Origin: Cobetia amphilecti
GTDB taxonomy: Bacteria; Pseudomonadota; Gammaproteobacteria; Pseudomonadales; Halomonadaceae
Length of the DNA stretch: 64,000 nucleotides
Reading direction: 5' to 3'
Assembly (NCBI RefSeq): GCF_020217465.1
Contig: NZ_CP084115.1
Span: forward strand, 1,178,001-1,242,000
This document shows, in pieces, positions 9,298-18,495 of this stretch. The translations under genes and the position numbers were made by a program. How positions within the stretch are numbered: position 1 is the first letter of the stretch; the number at the start of each line of letters is the position of its first letter. The notes under the pieces were generated by a model. The model saw only the letters and a program-made list of their open reading frames with translations. It had not been told where the DNA came from and made no database searches.

Positions 9298-10425
9298 ATG
9301 TCTGCCACTACCCCTTCACCTCGTCGGGCCATTCGTGATCGCGAGGTAAGCGAAACGACCCCTCAGGCGGTGGGACTCAATGTCTGCGTGCTGGGTGGCG
9401 GCAGCTTCGGGACCGCGATCGCCTCGATTGCCGCCGACAACGGTGCCAGCGTCACCCAGTGGATGCGTGATGCCAGCCAGGCCGAGGAGGTCAACACCCG
9501 GCACCGCAACTCGGGCTATCTGCCGGGCTTCGAGATCAATGCCTCGGTGCGTGCCACCACCGACATGGCCGATGCACTGGCCGAGGCCGAGCTGGTGTGC
9601 GTGGCGATTCCTTCCAAGGCCTTCCGTACGGTGGTCCGTCAGGCGCGCGCCCACCTGCGTGAAGGGCAGATTCTGGTGGCCACCACCAAGGGCATCGAGA
9701 GCGAAGGCTTCACCCTGATGAGCGAGGTGCTGGAGCAGGAAACCGGCTTCACGCACATCGGCGTGCTGTCTGGCCCCAATCTGGCGGCCGAGATCGCCCA
9801 GCGGCAGCTGACGGCCACGGTGATCGCCTCCGACGATGCCTACACCCGCGCTCGCGTGCAGACGGCCTTCGGCTGCGACTATTTCCGGGTCTATGCCAGC
9901 AATGACCGCTACGGCGTCGAGCTGGGCGGGGCGCTGAAGAACATCTACGCCATCGCGGCCGGCATGGCCGCGGCTCTGGGCATGGGCGAGAACACCCGCG
10001 CCATGCTGATGACCCGCGCGCTGGCCGAGATGAGCCGCTTCGCCGTGGCCAAGGGCGCCAATCCGATGACCTTCCTCGGCCTTGCCGGCGTTGGCGATCT
10101 GATCGTGACCTGCTCCTCGCCGTTGTCGCGCAACTATCGGGTCGGCTACGCACTGGGAGAAGGGCGCACCCTCGACCAGGCGGTCGAGGTGCTGGGGCAG
10201 GTCGCCGAGGGTGTCAACACCGTGCGATTGGTGCAGGATGAATCCGAGCGGCTGGGCATCTACATGCCGCTGGTCAGTGGCATGGCCAAGGTGCTGTTCG
10301 AGAATGTCGACCCGCATCACATGGCCCGCGCGCTGATGGGCGGTGAGCAATCCAGCGATGTGGAATTCGTGCTGTCGCGTGAGTCGGTGCAGCAGGCACG
10401 GCAGTTGGAACCCGACGGCTCCTGA
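9298..10425 (+). CDS. gpsA: NAD(P)+ glycerol-3-phosphate dehydrogenase
   Basis: Cytosolic enzyme reducing dihydroxyacetone phosphate to sn-glycerol 3-phosphate for phospholipid synthesis. The Rossmann motif is [10 protein letters not shown] at residues 31-40; other signatures are [29 protein letters not shown], the catalytic-lysine region [13 protein letters not shown] and the [19 protein letters not shown] segment. At 375 residues it has about 27 more N-terminal residues than usual. ATG 9298 has AAGGAG six bases upstream, which supports this long form. sixA follows after a 157-bp gap. Confidence 0.95.
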   Translation: MSATTPSPRRAIRDREVSETTPQAVGLNVCVLGGGSFGTAIASIAADNGASVTQWMRDASQAEEVNTRHRNSGYLPGFEINASVRATTDMADALAEAELVCVAIPSKAFRTVVRQARAHLREGQILVATTKGIESEGFTLMSEVLEQETGFTHIGVLSGPNLAAEIAQRQLTATVIASDDAYTRARVQTAFGCDYFRVYASNDRYGVELGGALKNIYAIAAGMAAALGMGENTRAMLMTRALAEMSRFAVAKGANPMTFLGLAGVGDLIVTCSSPLSRNYRVGYALGEGRTLDQAVEVLGQVAEGVNTVRLVQDESERLGIYMPLVSGMAKVLFENVDPHHMARALMGGEQSSDVEFVLSRESVQQARQLEPDGS

Positions 10426-10582
10426 GGACTCATAGCAGGTAGCGGGTGATGGAGCGTGTTTCGCCATCCCCTTGTCTGACTCGTGCAACGCTCCGGTTGG
10501 CGAGTCCCTGGTCATCGGCCGCAGCGACAGAGCGAGTGATGAAGCGCTTGCGCTGCGGCAGTCATCTTTTCAGGAGAATGTC

Positions 10583-11092
10583 ATGAGTGTACTGATCATG
10601 CGTCACGGTGAGGCCCAGGCCGGCACGCCGGACCCCAGCCGCGAATTGAGTGAATATGGCCGCGAAGAGGCGCGCCGCATCGGTCGCTGGTTGGCCCATC
10701 AGCTGCCCGCCGAGCGTCGTGCGCGGCTGACGCTGGTCGTCAGCCCGTTTACCCGCGCCCAGCAGACCGCCCAGGAGATCTCCTCGGCGCTGGAGTTGAG
10801 TGGTGAGCAGCAGACAACGCTCGAGATCATCACCCCGGACGACCCGCTGACGCCGGTACTCGACTGGCTGCAGACCCATGTGCCGCCCACCTCTGAAGGG
10901 CGCGAGCCGCGTGACTGGCTGATCATCAGCCATAATCCGCTGGTCTCGAATCTGGCCAGCGCCCTGGTCGATGGCCCCGGCAGCACCCAGTTGGCCTTTG
11001 CCACCGCAAGTCTCGCCTGGTTGGACGCCGATGTCTGGGCCGCAGGTCTGGCGGATCTGCACCAGTTCGTGAGCCCGGCGGAACTGGCGTAA
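10583..11092 (+). CDS. sixA: Phosphohistidine phosphatase SixA
   Basis: 169-residue histidine phosphatase. The RHG motif at residues 7-9 (MRHGEA, nucleophile H8) is at the very N-terminus as in E. coli SixA; VVSPFTRAQQTAQE and the second His in IISHNPLVSNLA complete the active site. SixA removes phosphate from His-phosphorylated carrier proteins of the nitrogen PTS or phosphorelays (family knowledge). ATG 10583 has AGGAG in front; an in-frame start at 10472 would add an unrelated extension. It follows gpsA on the same strand and ends at a strong terminator. Confidence 0.88.
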   Translation: MSVLIMRHGEAQAGTPDPSRELSEYGREEARRIGRWLAHQLPAERRARLTLVVSPFTRAQQTAQEISSALELSGEQQTTLEIITPDDPLTPVLDWLQTHVPPTSEGREPRDWLIISHNPLVSNLASALVDGPGSTQLAFATASLAWLDADVWAAGLADLHQFVSPAELA

Positions 11093-11145
11093 GACACGCG
11101 CGGTGGTCATGAACCACAACCATTGAGCCGCAACCATTGAGCCAC

Positions 11146-11191
11146 AACGAAACGCCCCCGCCAGTCTGCACTGGCGGGGGCGTTTCGTTTT
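11146..11191. terminator. Bidirectional terminator between sixA and the AEC permease gene
   Basis: AACGAAACGCCCCCGCCAGT pairs with the complementary arm across CTGC and ends TTTT; the mirrored A-rich flank also serves the convergent minus-strand gene. Two 14-bp direct repeats (11118-11131, 11132-11145; AACCATTGAGCCRC) lie directly before it. Confidence 0.93.
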
Positions 11192-11230
11192 GACATGCAG
11201 CCAGACTGCTGCTTGATCAGACCGCTGCTG

Positions 11231-12181
11231 CTAGACCAGACCGCTCAGCTTGAGCACGAAGATGCCTGCCGTGATGGTGATGCCTGCCATCAGGGTGCTG
11301 ATGGCGATGATGTTGGCGGCCAGGCGGTCATTGCCGCCCATTGCCCGCACCATCACGAAGCTTGCCGCCGCCGTCGGTGAGGCGAAGAACAGGAACAGCA
11401 CCCCGAGTTCGGTACCGCGGAAGCCCAGCAGCACGGCGACGGTGGTCGCCAGCAGCGGCACGCTGATCATCTTCATCAGGCTGGCGCTCAGCGCCAGCTT
11501 GCGGCCTTCACGCAGCGAGCGCATCGACAGGGTGCCGCCGATGCAGATCAATGCCAGCGGCAGCGTCATGCGCGCGAAGTAGTCGCCGGAGGTCTCCAGC
11601 CACTCGGGCAGCTGCCAGCTGAAGGCCGCGAAGGGCAGGGCGGCCAGCACGCCGAGAATCAACGGGTTGGTGATGATGCCGCGCGCGATGCCACTCCAGC
11701 TGGTGCGGCCATCGCCGAGATAGCTCGACAGCACCACCACCGACAGCATGTTGTAGGACAGGATGACGACGCCCATCAGGATGCCGCCCATCGAGAGGCC
11801 GAGATCGCCGTAGAGGTTGGCGGCCAGTGCCAGCCCGACGATGGCGCAGTTGCCGCGAAACGAGCCCTGGACCACCTCGCCGCGTTCCTTTCTCGGCACG
11901 CGCAGGATCGCCCAGCCCCACAGCAGCAGGAAGGTGCCCAGTGTCGCCAGCGCGAAATAGGTCAGCATGCCCGGGCGCAGGGCGTGATCCAGGTCCGCGC
12001 GTACGATGGAGAGGAAGACCAGCGCCGGCATGGTGCCCTTGAACACCAGCGATGAGGCGGTGCCGATGAAGGTGTCATCGATCCAGCCGAGGCGTTTGAG
12101 GCCCAGGCCCAGAAATACCATCGCGAAGACCGGAACGGTGACGTTCAGGGTCGCGACGAACAGCGCCAGCATGTCGTTCAT
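11231..12181 (-). CDS. AEC-family (auxin efflux carrier-like) permease
   Basis: 316-residue inner-membrane protein with about ten predicted helices in two halves split by a polar loop near RVPRKERGEVV. Features typical of the AEC/MdcF/YfdV group include FVATLNVTVPVFAMVFLGLG at the N-terminus, FRGNCAIVGLALAANLYG (residues about 108-125), ITNPLILGVLAALP and FFASPTAAASFVMVRAMGG. These transporters export or import organic acids or related anions; the substrate is not predictable here. It is convergent with sixA. The small 43-residue gene lies 153 bp upstream on the same strand. Confidence 0.85.
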   Translation of the reverse strand: MNDMLALFVATLNVTVPVFAMVFLGLGLKRLGWIDDTFIGTASSLVFKGTMPALVFLSIVRADLDHALRPGMLTYFALATLGTFLLLWGWAILRVPRKERGEVVQGSFRGNCAIVGLALAANLYGDLGLSMGGILMGVVILSYNMLSVVVLSSYLGDGRTSWSGIARGIITNPLILGVLAALPFAAFSWQLPEWLETSGDYFARMTLPLALICIGGTLSMRSLREGRKLALSASLMKMISVPLLATTVAVLLGFRGTELGVLFLFFASPTAAASFVMVRAMGGNDRLAANIIAISTLMAGITITAGIFVLKLSGLV

Positions 12182-12333
12182 GAAGTAGTCTCGCTCATTT
12201 CCGCCCTTGTCCTGTGAGTGTTGCGGTCTGTCTGATGAGGCTTTTGGTCAGCGTCTGACGAGCGTTGCGCTACCGCGGCGGCCCGTTGCGAGCTGTCGTG
12301 TCAGCCCGTCGTGAACTGCCGCGGCGGCCTGGC

Positions 12334-12465
12334 TCAGGCCAGCCAGAAGCCCGTGATCAAGGCCGCTGCCAGCAAGGCCCAGAACAGGCCGTTGCGCAGG
12401 CGGGTATCGCGACGCGGCCTGGAAGACGGCGAGGAAGTAGCGGACTGCTTGTCATGCTTGGGCAT
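12334..12465 (-). CDS. Small single-pass membrane protein, 43 residues
   Basis: Reading leftward from ATG at 12465, the frame codes MPKHDKQSATSSPSSRPRRD, then a hydrophobic helix (LFWALLAAALITGFWLA) right up to the stop. AGGA sits seven bases before the ATG. The Ser/Arg-rich cytosolic head, one C-terminal helix and good ribosome site make it a believable small protein. I do not recognise a family. It could be co-transcribed with the AEC permease gene downstream. Confidence 0.55.
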   Translation of the reverse strand: MPKHDKQSATSSPSSRPRRDTRLRNGLFWALLAAALITGFWLA

Positions 12466-12986
12466 CGAGGGGTCCTGTCCAGCAAGGTGAAATATTGGCT
12501 CAGCGAATGAAGGCTCAACGTGTGAAGGCTCTGTCAGCTAGACGGCCGGCCAGCAGGCGCTCTGACAACAGCGCGTGCCTGTCATCCGCCCAGCATATCA
12601 GGCTTTCCTTAGACTTAGGGATAGTCGTGCAGCTCGGGCATCAGCCCCGGTGCTAGTTCGGCTATCAGCTCTGGTATCAGGTCGCGCTGATCGCATGCCG
12701 CCAACCAGGGGCGCGGGCGGGCGTGATGATCGAGAAGATCGGCGCCGAGACCTGCCTTGAGGGCCGGCAAAGGGCGGAATAGACGCCATAACCGCGCGAG
12801 TGGCGACTGTGCGCGCACTCCTGCTTGGCGAGCGCAGGCTGTCCGCTTACCCTGTGCGCTGCATTGTCATCTGTCACGGTTATCTGCCGGGGCCACTGTT
12901 ATTTTCCGGCCTCATGATCATCTGCCGGAACCATCAGCCTCGGCAGCGCATTGCCCCTATCAAGAAAAGTACAAGGAGCGGGTATC
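12466..12986. other. Gene-free stretch upstream of the ABC operon
   Basis: This 521-bp gap separates the divergent small-protein gene and the ABC ATPase gene. Open frames in it lack ribosome sites or family features. It must carry promoters for both directions, but I found no clear -35/-10 pair. Confidence 0.5.
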
Positions 12987-14258
12987 TTGCAGGACCCATA
13001 CACGACCTCTGCGTCATCTTCTGCCGCGACTCCCTCTGGCGCGACGCCCTCTGCTGCGACTCGCTCTGCTGCGACTCGTTCTGTGGCAGCTCGCTCTGCT
13101 GCAGCTCCCGCGGGCGCGTCTGCCGAGCCTTCCGCTTCCCCGGCGCTGTTGGTCAGTCGTGGGCTCGGGCGTCAATTCGGCCAGCAACAGGCTGTCACCG
13201 GGCTGACCTTCACGGCCTCACGTGGTGAGGTCATCGGTCTGCTGGGTCCCAATGGCGCCGGCAAGACCACCAGCCTGCGCATGCTGGCGGGCACGCTCGC
13301 CGCCACCCAGGGCCAGCTGGAGCTGGAAGGCGAAGCCTTCGATGGTCGCGCCAGTCAGCGCCAGCTCAATCGCCTCAAGCGTTGTATCGGCTATCTGCCG
13401 GAAGGCGCGCCCCTGTGGCCGCAGCTGACGGTGCGCGAGAGCCTCGAGTGCGTGGCGGGTCTGCATGGGTTGTCGCGCAAGGTGCGTAATGATCGCCTTG
13501 CGGCATTGATGGATCGCCTGGATATCACGCCTTTCGCCAATCAATTGTGCGCCGTGTTATCCAAAGGCTATCGGCGTCGCGTGGCGCTGGCGATGGCGTT
13601 GACCCATGACCCGGACATCCTGCTGCTCGATGAGCCCACCGATGGGCTGGACCCGCTGCAGAAGGACAGCGTGCGCGCCTTCATTCGCGAGCTGGGGCGC
13701 GAGCGACTGATCATCGTCTCCACCCACCTGCTGGAGGAAGTGCCTCGCATCTGTGACCGTGTGCTGGTCATGGCCAATGGCCAGCTGGGCTTCGATGATA
13801 CGCCGGAGGCGCTGGCCGCGACCTCGGTCAGCGAAGGCATTCTGGGCGGCAGCCGTTCGCGCTACGGCGCGGGGTATGGGGCGAGCTCCAGCCTGCCGGT
13901 ATGGCGAGTGACGCTGAGTCGGGCCCTGAGCGAGCGCGAGCTGGCCAGTGTCTCGCGCCTGCCGGGCGTGGCGGCCATCACGCCCGTCAAGCCCGGCGAT
14001 GCCATGGCGCGTGACAAGTCGCCGCTGGTGGTTTCGACTGGCGCCGTGCTGCGCCTGGCCGGGCGTCTCCACCAGGACCCGCGCCCCGCGCTGGCACGCT
14101 GGTGCAGCTACATGGAAATCCGCCTCGATGAATGCGTCCACGAACGGGGCGATATCGAGGTCGCGTTCCGCCAGCTGGTGACGCGCATGGCGGAGCAGCC
14201 CTTGCCGTTGCCGATGCGCAAGCAGGCACCGCGCGCAGATCAGGAGGTGTCGTCATGA
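12987..14258 (+). CDS. ABC transporter ATP-binding protein (ABC-2 / GldA-like)
   Basis: Cytosolic ATPase of an ABC-2 type exporter. Walker A GPNGAGKTT is at residues 87-95, the signature is LSKGYRRR and Walker B is ILLLDEPTDGLD with D215-E216, followed by the H-loop STHLLEE. The chosen TTG start has AAGGAG nine to ten bases upstream; an ATG at 12951 in frame would add 12 residues without a ribosome site. Residues about 13-42 are a low-complexity Ser/Ala/Thr/Arg run coded by 15-bp repeats. About 130 residues after the ATPase core look like the regulatory tail of GldA/CcmA-type proteins. It overlaps the permease gene by 4 bp (ATGA). Confidence 0.87.
   Translation: MQDPYTTSASSSAATPSGATPSAATRSAATRSVAARSAAAPAGASAEPSASPALLVSRGLGRQFGQQQAVTGLTFTASRGEVIGLLGPNGAGKTTSLRMLAGTLAATQGQLELEGEAFDGRASQRQLNRLKRCIGYLPEGAPLWPQLTVRESLECVAGLHGLSRKVRNDRLAALMDRLDITPFANQLCAVLSKGYRRRVALAMALTHDPDILLLDEPTDGLDPLQKDSVRAFIRELGRERLIIVSTHLLEEVPRICDRVLVMANGQLGFDDTPEALAATSVSEGILGGSRSRYGAGYGASSSLPVWRVTLSRALSERELASVSRLPGVAAITPVKPGDAMARDKSPLVVSTGAVLRLAGRLHQDPRPALARWCSYMEIRLDECVHERGDIEVAFRQLVTRMAEQPLPLPMRKQAPRADQEVSS
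13023..13112 (+). repeat. Six tandem 15-bp units in the ABC ATPase gene
   Basis: Units start at 13023, 13038, 13053, 13068, 13083 and 13098 and resemble GCTGCGACTCGCTCT. They code pentapeptides AATPS, GATPS, AATRS, AATRS, VAARS and AAAPA ahead of the conserved ATPase domain. Confidence 0.9.
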
Positions 14259-17023
14259 GGGCCGTTCTCGCGCTGGTCCGCCGTGACCTGCATCAGGCAC
14301 TGACGCAGGGCGCCAGCTGGTCGCTGCTGGTGGTGATGGCGGTGCTGGCTCCGCTGGGAGCCTTCGAGGTGGGCGATCTGCTGGCACGTGATCGCGCCGA
14401 TCTTGGCTCGCTGTGGCAGGTGTTGCCCTGGTTGCTGGTGCTGTGGACGCCGCTGCTGGCCCTGCGCGGCTGGCCGGAAGAGCGTGCCAACGGCCTGCTC
14501 GAATGGCTGTCCGGCCTCGGGCTGGGGTCGTGGCGACTGGCCAGCGCACGCCTGATCAGTGCCAGCGTGCTGGGCTGGCTGGGGCTTGCGATGACGGCGC
14601 CGCTGGTAGTGCTGATCCATTGGCTCGGCACGCCGGATCTCGGCCTGATGCTCAGCGGCTATCTGGGCATGGCGCTGCTGGTGATGGCGCTGGCCAGTCT
14701 CGGTCAGGCGCTGGCGGTGCGCGCGCCTTCTGCGCTGTCGGCGTGGCTCGGGGCGCTGGTACTGGGTCTGGCGCTGATGCTGCCGGGCACACCCGCGGTG
14801 ACGAGCCAGCTGGCTCAGCATCTGGCGCCGCACTGGGTGCAGCTGCTCGATCTGATCAGCTTGCCGGCGCATCTGACGCCTTTCAGTGAAGGCCGGCCGA
14901 CCTGGCTCGATGCCAGCTACTTCCTGCTGTTGACCCTGGCCGGGCTGGTGCTGCAGGCGCGCGGCCTCAGTCAGGAGCGCCATGCACGCAAGCAGGCGCC
15001 ACAGTGGCTGGTCACGGCGGCGCTGGCGGCTGCGGTCACCGCGCTATTGCTGGCCGGCGTGCGCCTGCCGCCGCTGCTGACGGCCGACGGCCACAACCCG
15101 CTCACCCGCGCGCATGATCTGACCGCCACGCGTCAGCACAGTCTGAGCCCCGCCAGTCGTGCGGTGCTCGATGATCTCGAGGCTCCGGTGACGCTGACCT
15201 TAGCCTACAGCGAACGCTTCGCCGCCGATCTGCCGCAGCTGCGTGAACTGGCGACACGGATCGAGACGCGTCTGGCCGCCTTCGCGCGTGAGCCGCAGAT
15301 ACGCCTCAAGCGTGTCGACCCTGCACCGGACAGTGCCGACTTCGCGGATCTCGAAGCGCAGGGCCTGACCGAGCTGTCATTGCCGGGCGGCGAAGAGATG
15401 CTGTTCGGGCTGGTGGTAGATGGCCCCTACGCCGAACGCCGCGCCATTCCGCTGCTCAAGGCGGCGGATATCGGCGGGCTGGAAGCGCAGGTGACACGCC
15501 AGATCCAGGAAGTCTCGCGCACCGAGCCACCGCGCCTGGGCGTCGTCTCGCGTTTGCCGGTGATGGGCCAACCCAGTCTGGAGCAGGGCAGAGCGCTGGG
15601 CAGCTGGGGCCTGATGGAGCATCTCAATGCACGCCTGCGCATCGACTGGCTGTCGGCCGGCGATGATGCCGCGCGTCCGATCGCCGATCAGGATGCGTTG
15701 CTGGTGATCGCGCCGCGGCTGTTGCCGGTCAAGACGCTGGAGGCCATCACGGCCTATCTCGAGCGTGGCGGCCGGGTGTTGATGCTGGTGGACCCGCTGC
15801 CCGAAATGCTCGATCAGCCGGCGCCGGCTTCCGAGGCGCTGACGACATTGCTGGCGCGCGCCGGGCTTGAATTGCGCGCGGGCGAGGTGGTGGCGGATGC
15901 GCAGCTGGCCTTGCCGATCGGCTTGCTGGACGGCACGCGTGCGCTGAGTCCGACGTTGCTCGGGCTAAGTGCCGCGCAGCTGTCGGACGCCGCGCTCAAC
16001 CTCAATGTCGAGCAACTGGTGATGTCCAGCGCGGGCTGGTTGGCGCCGCTGTCTGATGCAGCAGATGCATCATCGAAAGGCCCAGGGGCGCAAGACGCGC
16101 CGTTGCAGTGGCTGATTCGTGGCAGTGATGAGGCGCGCCTGATTCCGGCGGCACGCGTTCACGCCAGCCGCATGGACCCGCGTCCGCTGTCGGGGCTGGC
16201 AGGGGAAACACCGCCGGCCGGTGGGCTGGCCGTGCTGGCGCAATGGCCAGCGGCGGGCGCCAAGGGTGGCCAGTTGCTGGTGGTCAGCGATGTCGACATG
16301 GCCAGTGACCGTCTGTGGCGGCGCACGGCAGCGGATGGCAGCGAGCAGGCCCTCAATGCCAATGCGCGCTGGCTGGAAAATGCCGTGGACCTGCTGGCAG
16401 GCAGCCCCGAGCTGGTCGCCCTGCGCGCGCGCGCCCATCAGGTGCGCGAGCTGACGCGCCTGCATCAACTGGCCGATCGTCAGGCCGCCGAGGAGACCCG
16501 GCTGCGCAATGCCTGGCAGACGCGTCTGAGTGCGCTCGGCGCGACGCCGGTGTCTGGCAAGGCCGAAGCCGCGCAGCAGAGCGACGCCCTGGCGGCGATG
16601 CAGCAGGACTTCGAGGACGCGCTGTCACGTCAGCAGCGTGAGGCGAATGCCGAGCGTGATGCCCTGCGTCGCGAGCTGCGCCTGTGGACGCTGCTGGCCT
16701 TGCCGGTGGCGTTGAGCCTGCTCGGCGAGCTGATCTGCTGGCGCCGTTATCGTGCCAGCCGTCGCGCGGGCTATCAGTCGACAGGGCGTCTGTCGGGCCA
16801 CGGTCAGCCCAGCGGGAAGCGCAGCGCAGAACGAAATGAACAGCGCAATGAACAGCGCAGTGCACAGCACAGCGCCCATTCCGCGAGTGACGTCGCCACA
16901 AGCGCTTCGACAGGCTCGGGCAAGTCAGCCGCAAGCAATGCAGCTTCAGGCAAGGCAGCTTCAGGCAAGGCAGCTTCAGGCAAGACGACGCCGAGCGATA
17001 CTACCCAGTCGGGAGGTGATTGA
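14255..17023 (+). CDS. Fused ABC-2 permease and GldG-like auxiliary domain protein
   Basis: 922-residue membrane protein. Residues 1-240 are an ABC-2-type permease (six or so helices; RGWPEERANGLLEWLSGLG is a GldF-like segment). A further helix at about 248-268 leads into a large extracytoplasmic domain of the GldG/ABC_transp_aux class (HSLSPASRAVLDDLEAPVTL; LAYSERFAADLPQLRELATR; ALLVIAPRLLPVKTLEAI; GGRVLMLVDPLPEML), and a last helix is at about 808-828. In Flavobacterium gldF and gldG are separate; here they are fused. The end is Ala/Ser/Lys-rich with 15-bp repeats. It overlaps both neighbours. The family is also widespread in non-gliding bacteria, where its substrate is unknown. Confidence 0.82.
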   Translation: MRAVLALVRRDLHQALTQGASWSLLVVMAVLAPLGAFEVGDLLARDRADLGSLWQVLPWLLVLWTPLLALRGWPEERANGLLEWLSGLGLGSWRLASARLISASVLGWLGLAMTAPLVVLIHWLGTPDLGLMLSGYLGMALLVMALASLGQALAVRAPSALSAWLGALVLGLALMLPGTPAVTSQLAQHLAPHWVQLLDLISLPAHLTPFSEGRPTWLDASYFLLLTLAGLVLQARGLSQERHARKQAPQWLVTAALAAAVTALLLAGVRLPPLLTADGHNPLTRAHDLTATRQHSLSPASRAVLDDLEAPVTLTLAYSERFAADLPQLRELATRIETRLAAFAREPQIRLKRVDPAPDSADFADLEAQGLTELSLPGGEEMLFGLVVDGPYAERRAIPLLKAADIGGLEAQVTRQIQEVSRTEPPRLGVVSRLPVMGQPSLEQGRALGSWGLMEHLNARLRIDWLSAGDDAARPIADQDALLVIAPRLLPVKTLEAITAYLERGGRVLMLVDPLPEMLDQPAPASEALTTLLARAGLELRAGEVVADAQLALPIGLLDGTRALSPTLLGLSAAQLSDAALNLNVEQLVMSSAGWLAPLSDAADASSKGPGAQDAPLQWLIRGSDEARLIPAARVHASRMDPRPLSGLAGETPPAGGLAVLAQWPAAGAKGGQLLVVSDVDMASDRLWRRTAADGSEQALNANARWLENAVDLLAGSPELVALRARAHQVRELTRLHQLADRQAAEETRLRNAWQTRLSALGATPVSGKAEAAQQSDALAAMQQDFEDALSRQQREANAERDALRRELRLWTLLALPVALSLLGELICWRRYRASRRAGYQSTGRLSGHGQPSGKRSAERNEQRNEQRSAQHSAHSASDVATSASTGSGKSAASNAASGKAASGKAASGKTTPSDTTQSGGD
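16940..16984 (+). repeat. Three exact 15-bp units at the 3' end of the permease gene
   Basis: GCAGCTTCAGGCAAG occurs three times without change (16940, 16955, 16970) and codes AASGK three times. Identity of all three copies suggests a recent expansion. Confidence 0.95.
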
Positions 17024-18369
17024 TGGGGCGCTTCAATCGGACGGGATGGGCACTGACGGCGCTGGTCTCCGTGGCCGCGGTGATGGCGCTTACCGCAGGG
17101 CCGTCACTGCTGGAATCGCTGCGCTCAGGCGCCGCCACGGACGGGGCAGACCCGGCCCAGTGGCAAAGTGATTCGCTGATGAGCCAGGCGCTGACGACAG
17201 TGGCCGCGGGTCAGTCAGGCATCTTGCAGCCCTTGCCGCTGCTCTCGCAGGTGGCCGCCTCGGCGCAGCGTATCGGCATTCGACGTGGCGCAGAGGCCAG
17301 CCAGGACTGGTTGAGTCTGGCGCGTGGGCCCGCAGGCGACTGGCAGATCACCTCATTGGCCGGCTGGCCTGCCCGCCAGGGCAAGGTGGAGGCGCTGGTG
17401 AGTCAGCTGGGCGAGGCACAATTGCGCACGCGCAAGCCGGCCACGGACAAGGCACTTGAAGCGCTGGGCTTCAGCGCGCAGTCACCGCTGCTGAGCGTGA
17501 AGGGCAACGGCGCTCAGGTGAGTCTGCAACTGGGCGCCAGGCCCGCGGCGGCAACGCAGCTGAGCGGTGCGGGCAGGGCTGAGTTGGCGGGACGCTACGT
17601 GCGGTGGGTGCCATCGCCCTCGGATGCGAAAGTGAAAGGCTCCCACGCTTTGGCTGGCGTGAATGGCGCGCCGATCTGGGAGCTGACGCGCGATATCGGG
17701 TTGCCGGACTGGCGCGGCGGCATGGCGCCCAGCGAGGTGCTGAATGTCACCGAGCTGCGCAGTGACGCCGCGGTGTACAAGCCGCTGAGTCGCATGGACA
17801 TCTCGCTGGTGGCGTCTGCTCAAGACGCCTCAGCACGGCAAGCGCCGCTGGTACGAGGCCTGGCACCTGACAGCGACGCTGCCCATCAGATTCTCGCTGC
17901 GCTGTCGCCGCTGACGCAGAATGACCTGCGCCCCCGTGCCTCCACGATAGAAAGCGGCGCAGCCCAGCCAGACGCCTGGCAGCCTGCCGTGACGCTGACC
18001 CTCAACTGGTCGCGCCCCTCGCTCTATTACCGTCAGCATGAGCAGCTCAATGATCGCACCCAGCTGGTGCTGGCCATCGCCGCGGGCAGCAAGCCCTGGG
18101 CGCGGCTGACGCTCTCCGGCAAGGGGTGGCCACCTGAACTGGTCGCGCGCTTGAATGCCGTCGAGATACAGGTCAATGGCGCGCTGCGCGATCATCTGCT
18201 GGCACTGGGCGCGAGGGCGTTGCAAGACGAGCCCGTTGAGCTCACGGCTATCGCGGTTCAGGCGGCGCTGGCGGTCAGTCGTGCCTTGGCGTTGCCTGAG
18301 GCGGAAGCAGCTGAGACGGGAGCGGAAACAGCCGCTGCGCTGGTGCCGGCGGGCATGGAAGGGGAGTGA
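17023..18369 (+). CDS. DUF4340-type protein of the GldG-like ABC operon
   Basis: 448 residues; one N-terminal membrane anchor (WALTALVSVAAVMALTAG) followed by a large extracytoplasmic region. DUF4340 features are seen in WLSLARGPAGDWQITSLAGW, with a length-control-like segment VEALVSQLGEAQLRTRKPAT and ALEALGFSAQSPLLSV. ATG 17023 overlaps the permease stop by one base and GGGAGG precedes it. DUF4340 genes regularly follow GldG-like genes, so this is probably a periplasmic partner of the same exporter (inference from context). Catalytic residues were not identified. Confidence 0.75.
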   Translation: MGRFNRTGWALTALVSVAAVMALTAGPSLLESLRSGAATDGADPAQWQSDSLMSQALTTVAAGQSGILQPLPLLSQVAASAQRIGIRRGAEASQDWLSLARGPAGDWQITSLAGWPARQGKVEALVSQLGEAQLRTRKPATDKALEALGFSAQSPLLSVKGNGAQVSLQLGARPAAATQLSGAGRAELAGRYVRWVPSPSDAKVKGSHALAGVNGAPIWELTRDIGLPDWRGGMAPSEVLNVTELRSDAAVYKPLSRMDISLVASAQDASARQAPLVRGLAPDSDAAHQILAALSPLTQNDLRPRASTIESGAAQPDAWQPAVTLTLNWSRPSLYYRQHEQLNDRTQLVLAIAAGSKPWARLTLSGKGWPPELVARLNAVEIQVNGALRDHLLALGARALQDEPVELTAIAVQAALAVSRALALPEAEAAETGAETAAALVPAGMEGE

Positions 18370-18437
18370 GGTGCTCCATGGGCCAAAGGGAGGAGTAGCG
18401 CCCATGGGGCGGGGCTGGCATGCTGTTGACTATATTT

Positions 18438-18450
18438 AAACAACCGTTTG
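18438..18450. promoter_or_regulatory. PsrA-like site upstream of the hydrolase pair
   Basis: AAAC-AACC-GTTTG matches the form (C/G)AAAC-N2to4-GTTT(G/C) described for the fatty-acid-responsive repressor PsrA, except at the first base. It overlaps a possible promoter (TTGACT at 18426-18431). It lies 46 bp before a lipid-type hydrolase gene, which suits the role; no psrA gene is in the window. Confidence 0.4.
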
Positions 18451-18495
18451 TCTGGGCGCGTCAGGGACGGCGGCCCGTGGTAAGGAGACCTTGCG

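Noticed and set aside
9316-10515. 399-codon minus-strand frame opposite gpsA
   Set aside because: His/Gly/Arg-rich antisense shadow; gpsA motifs occupy the plus strand throughout.
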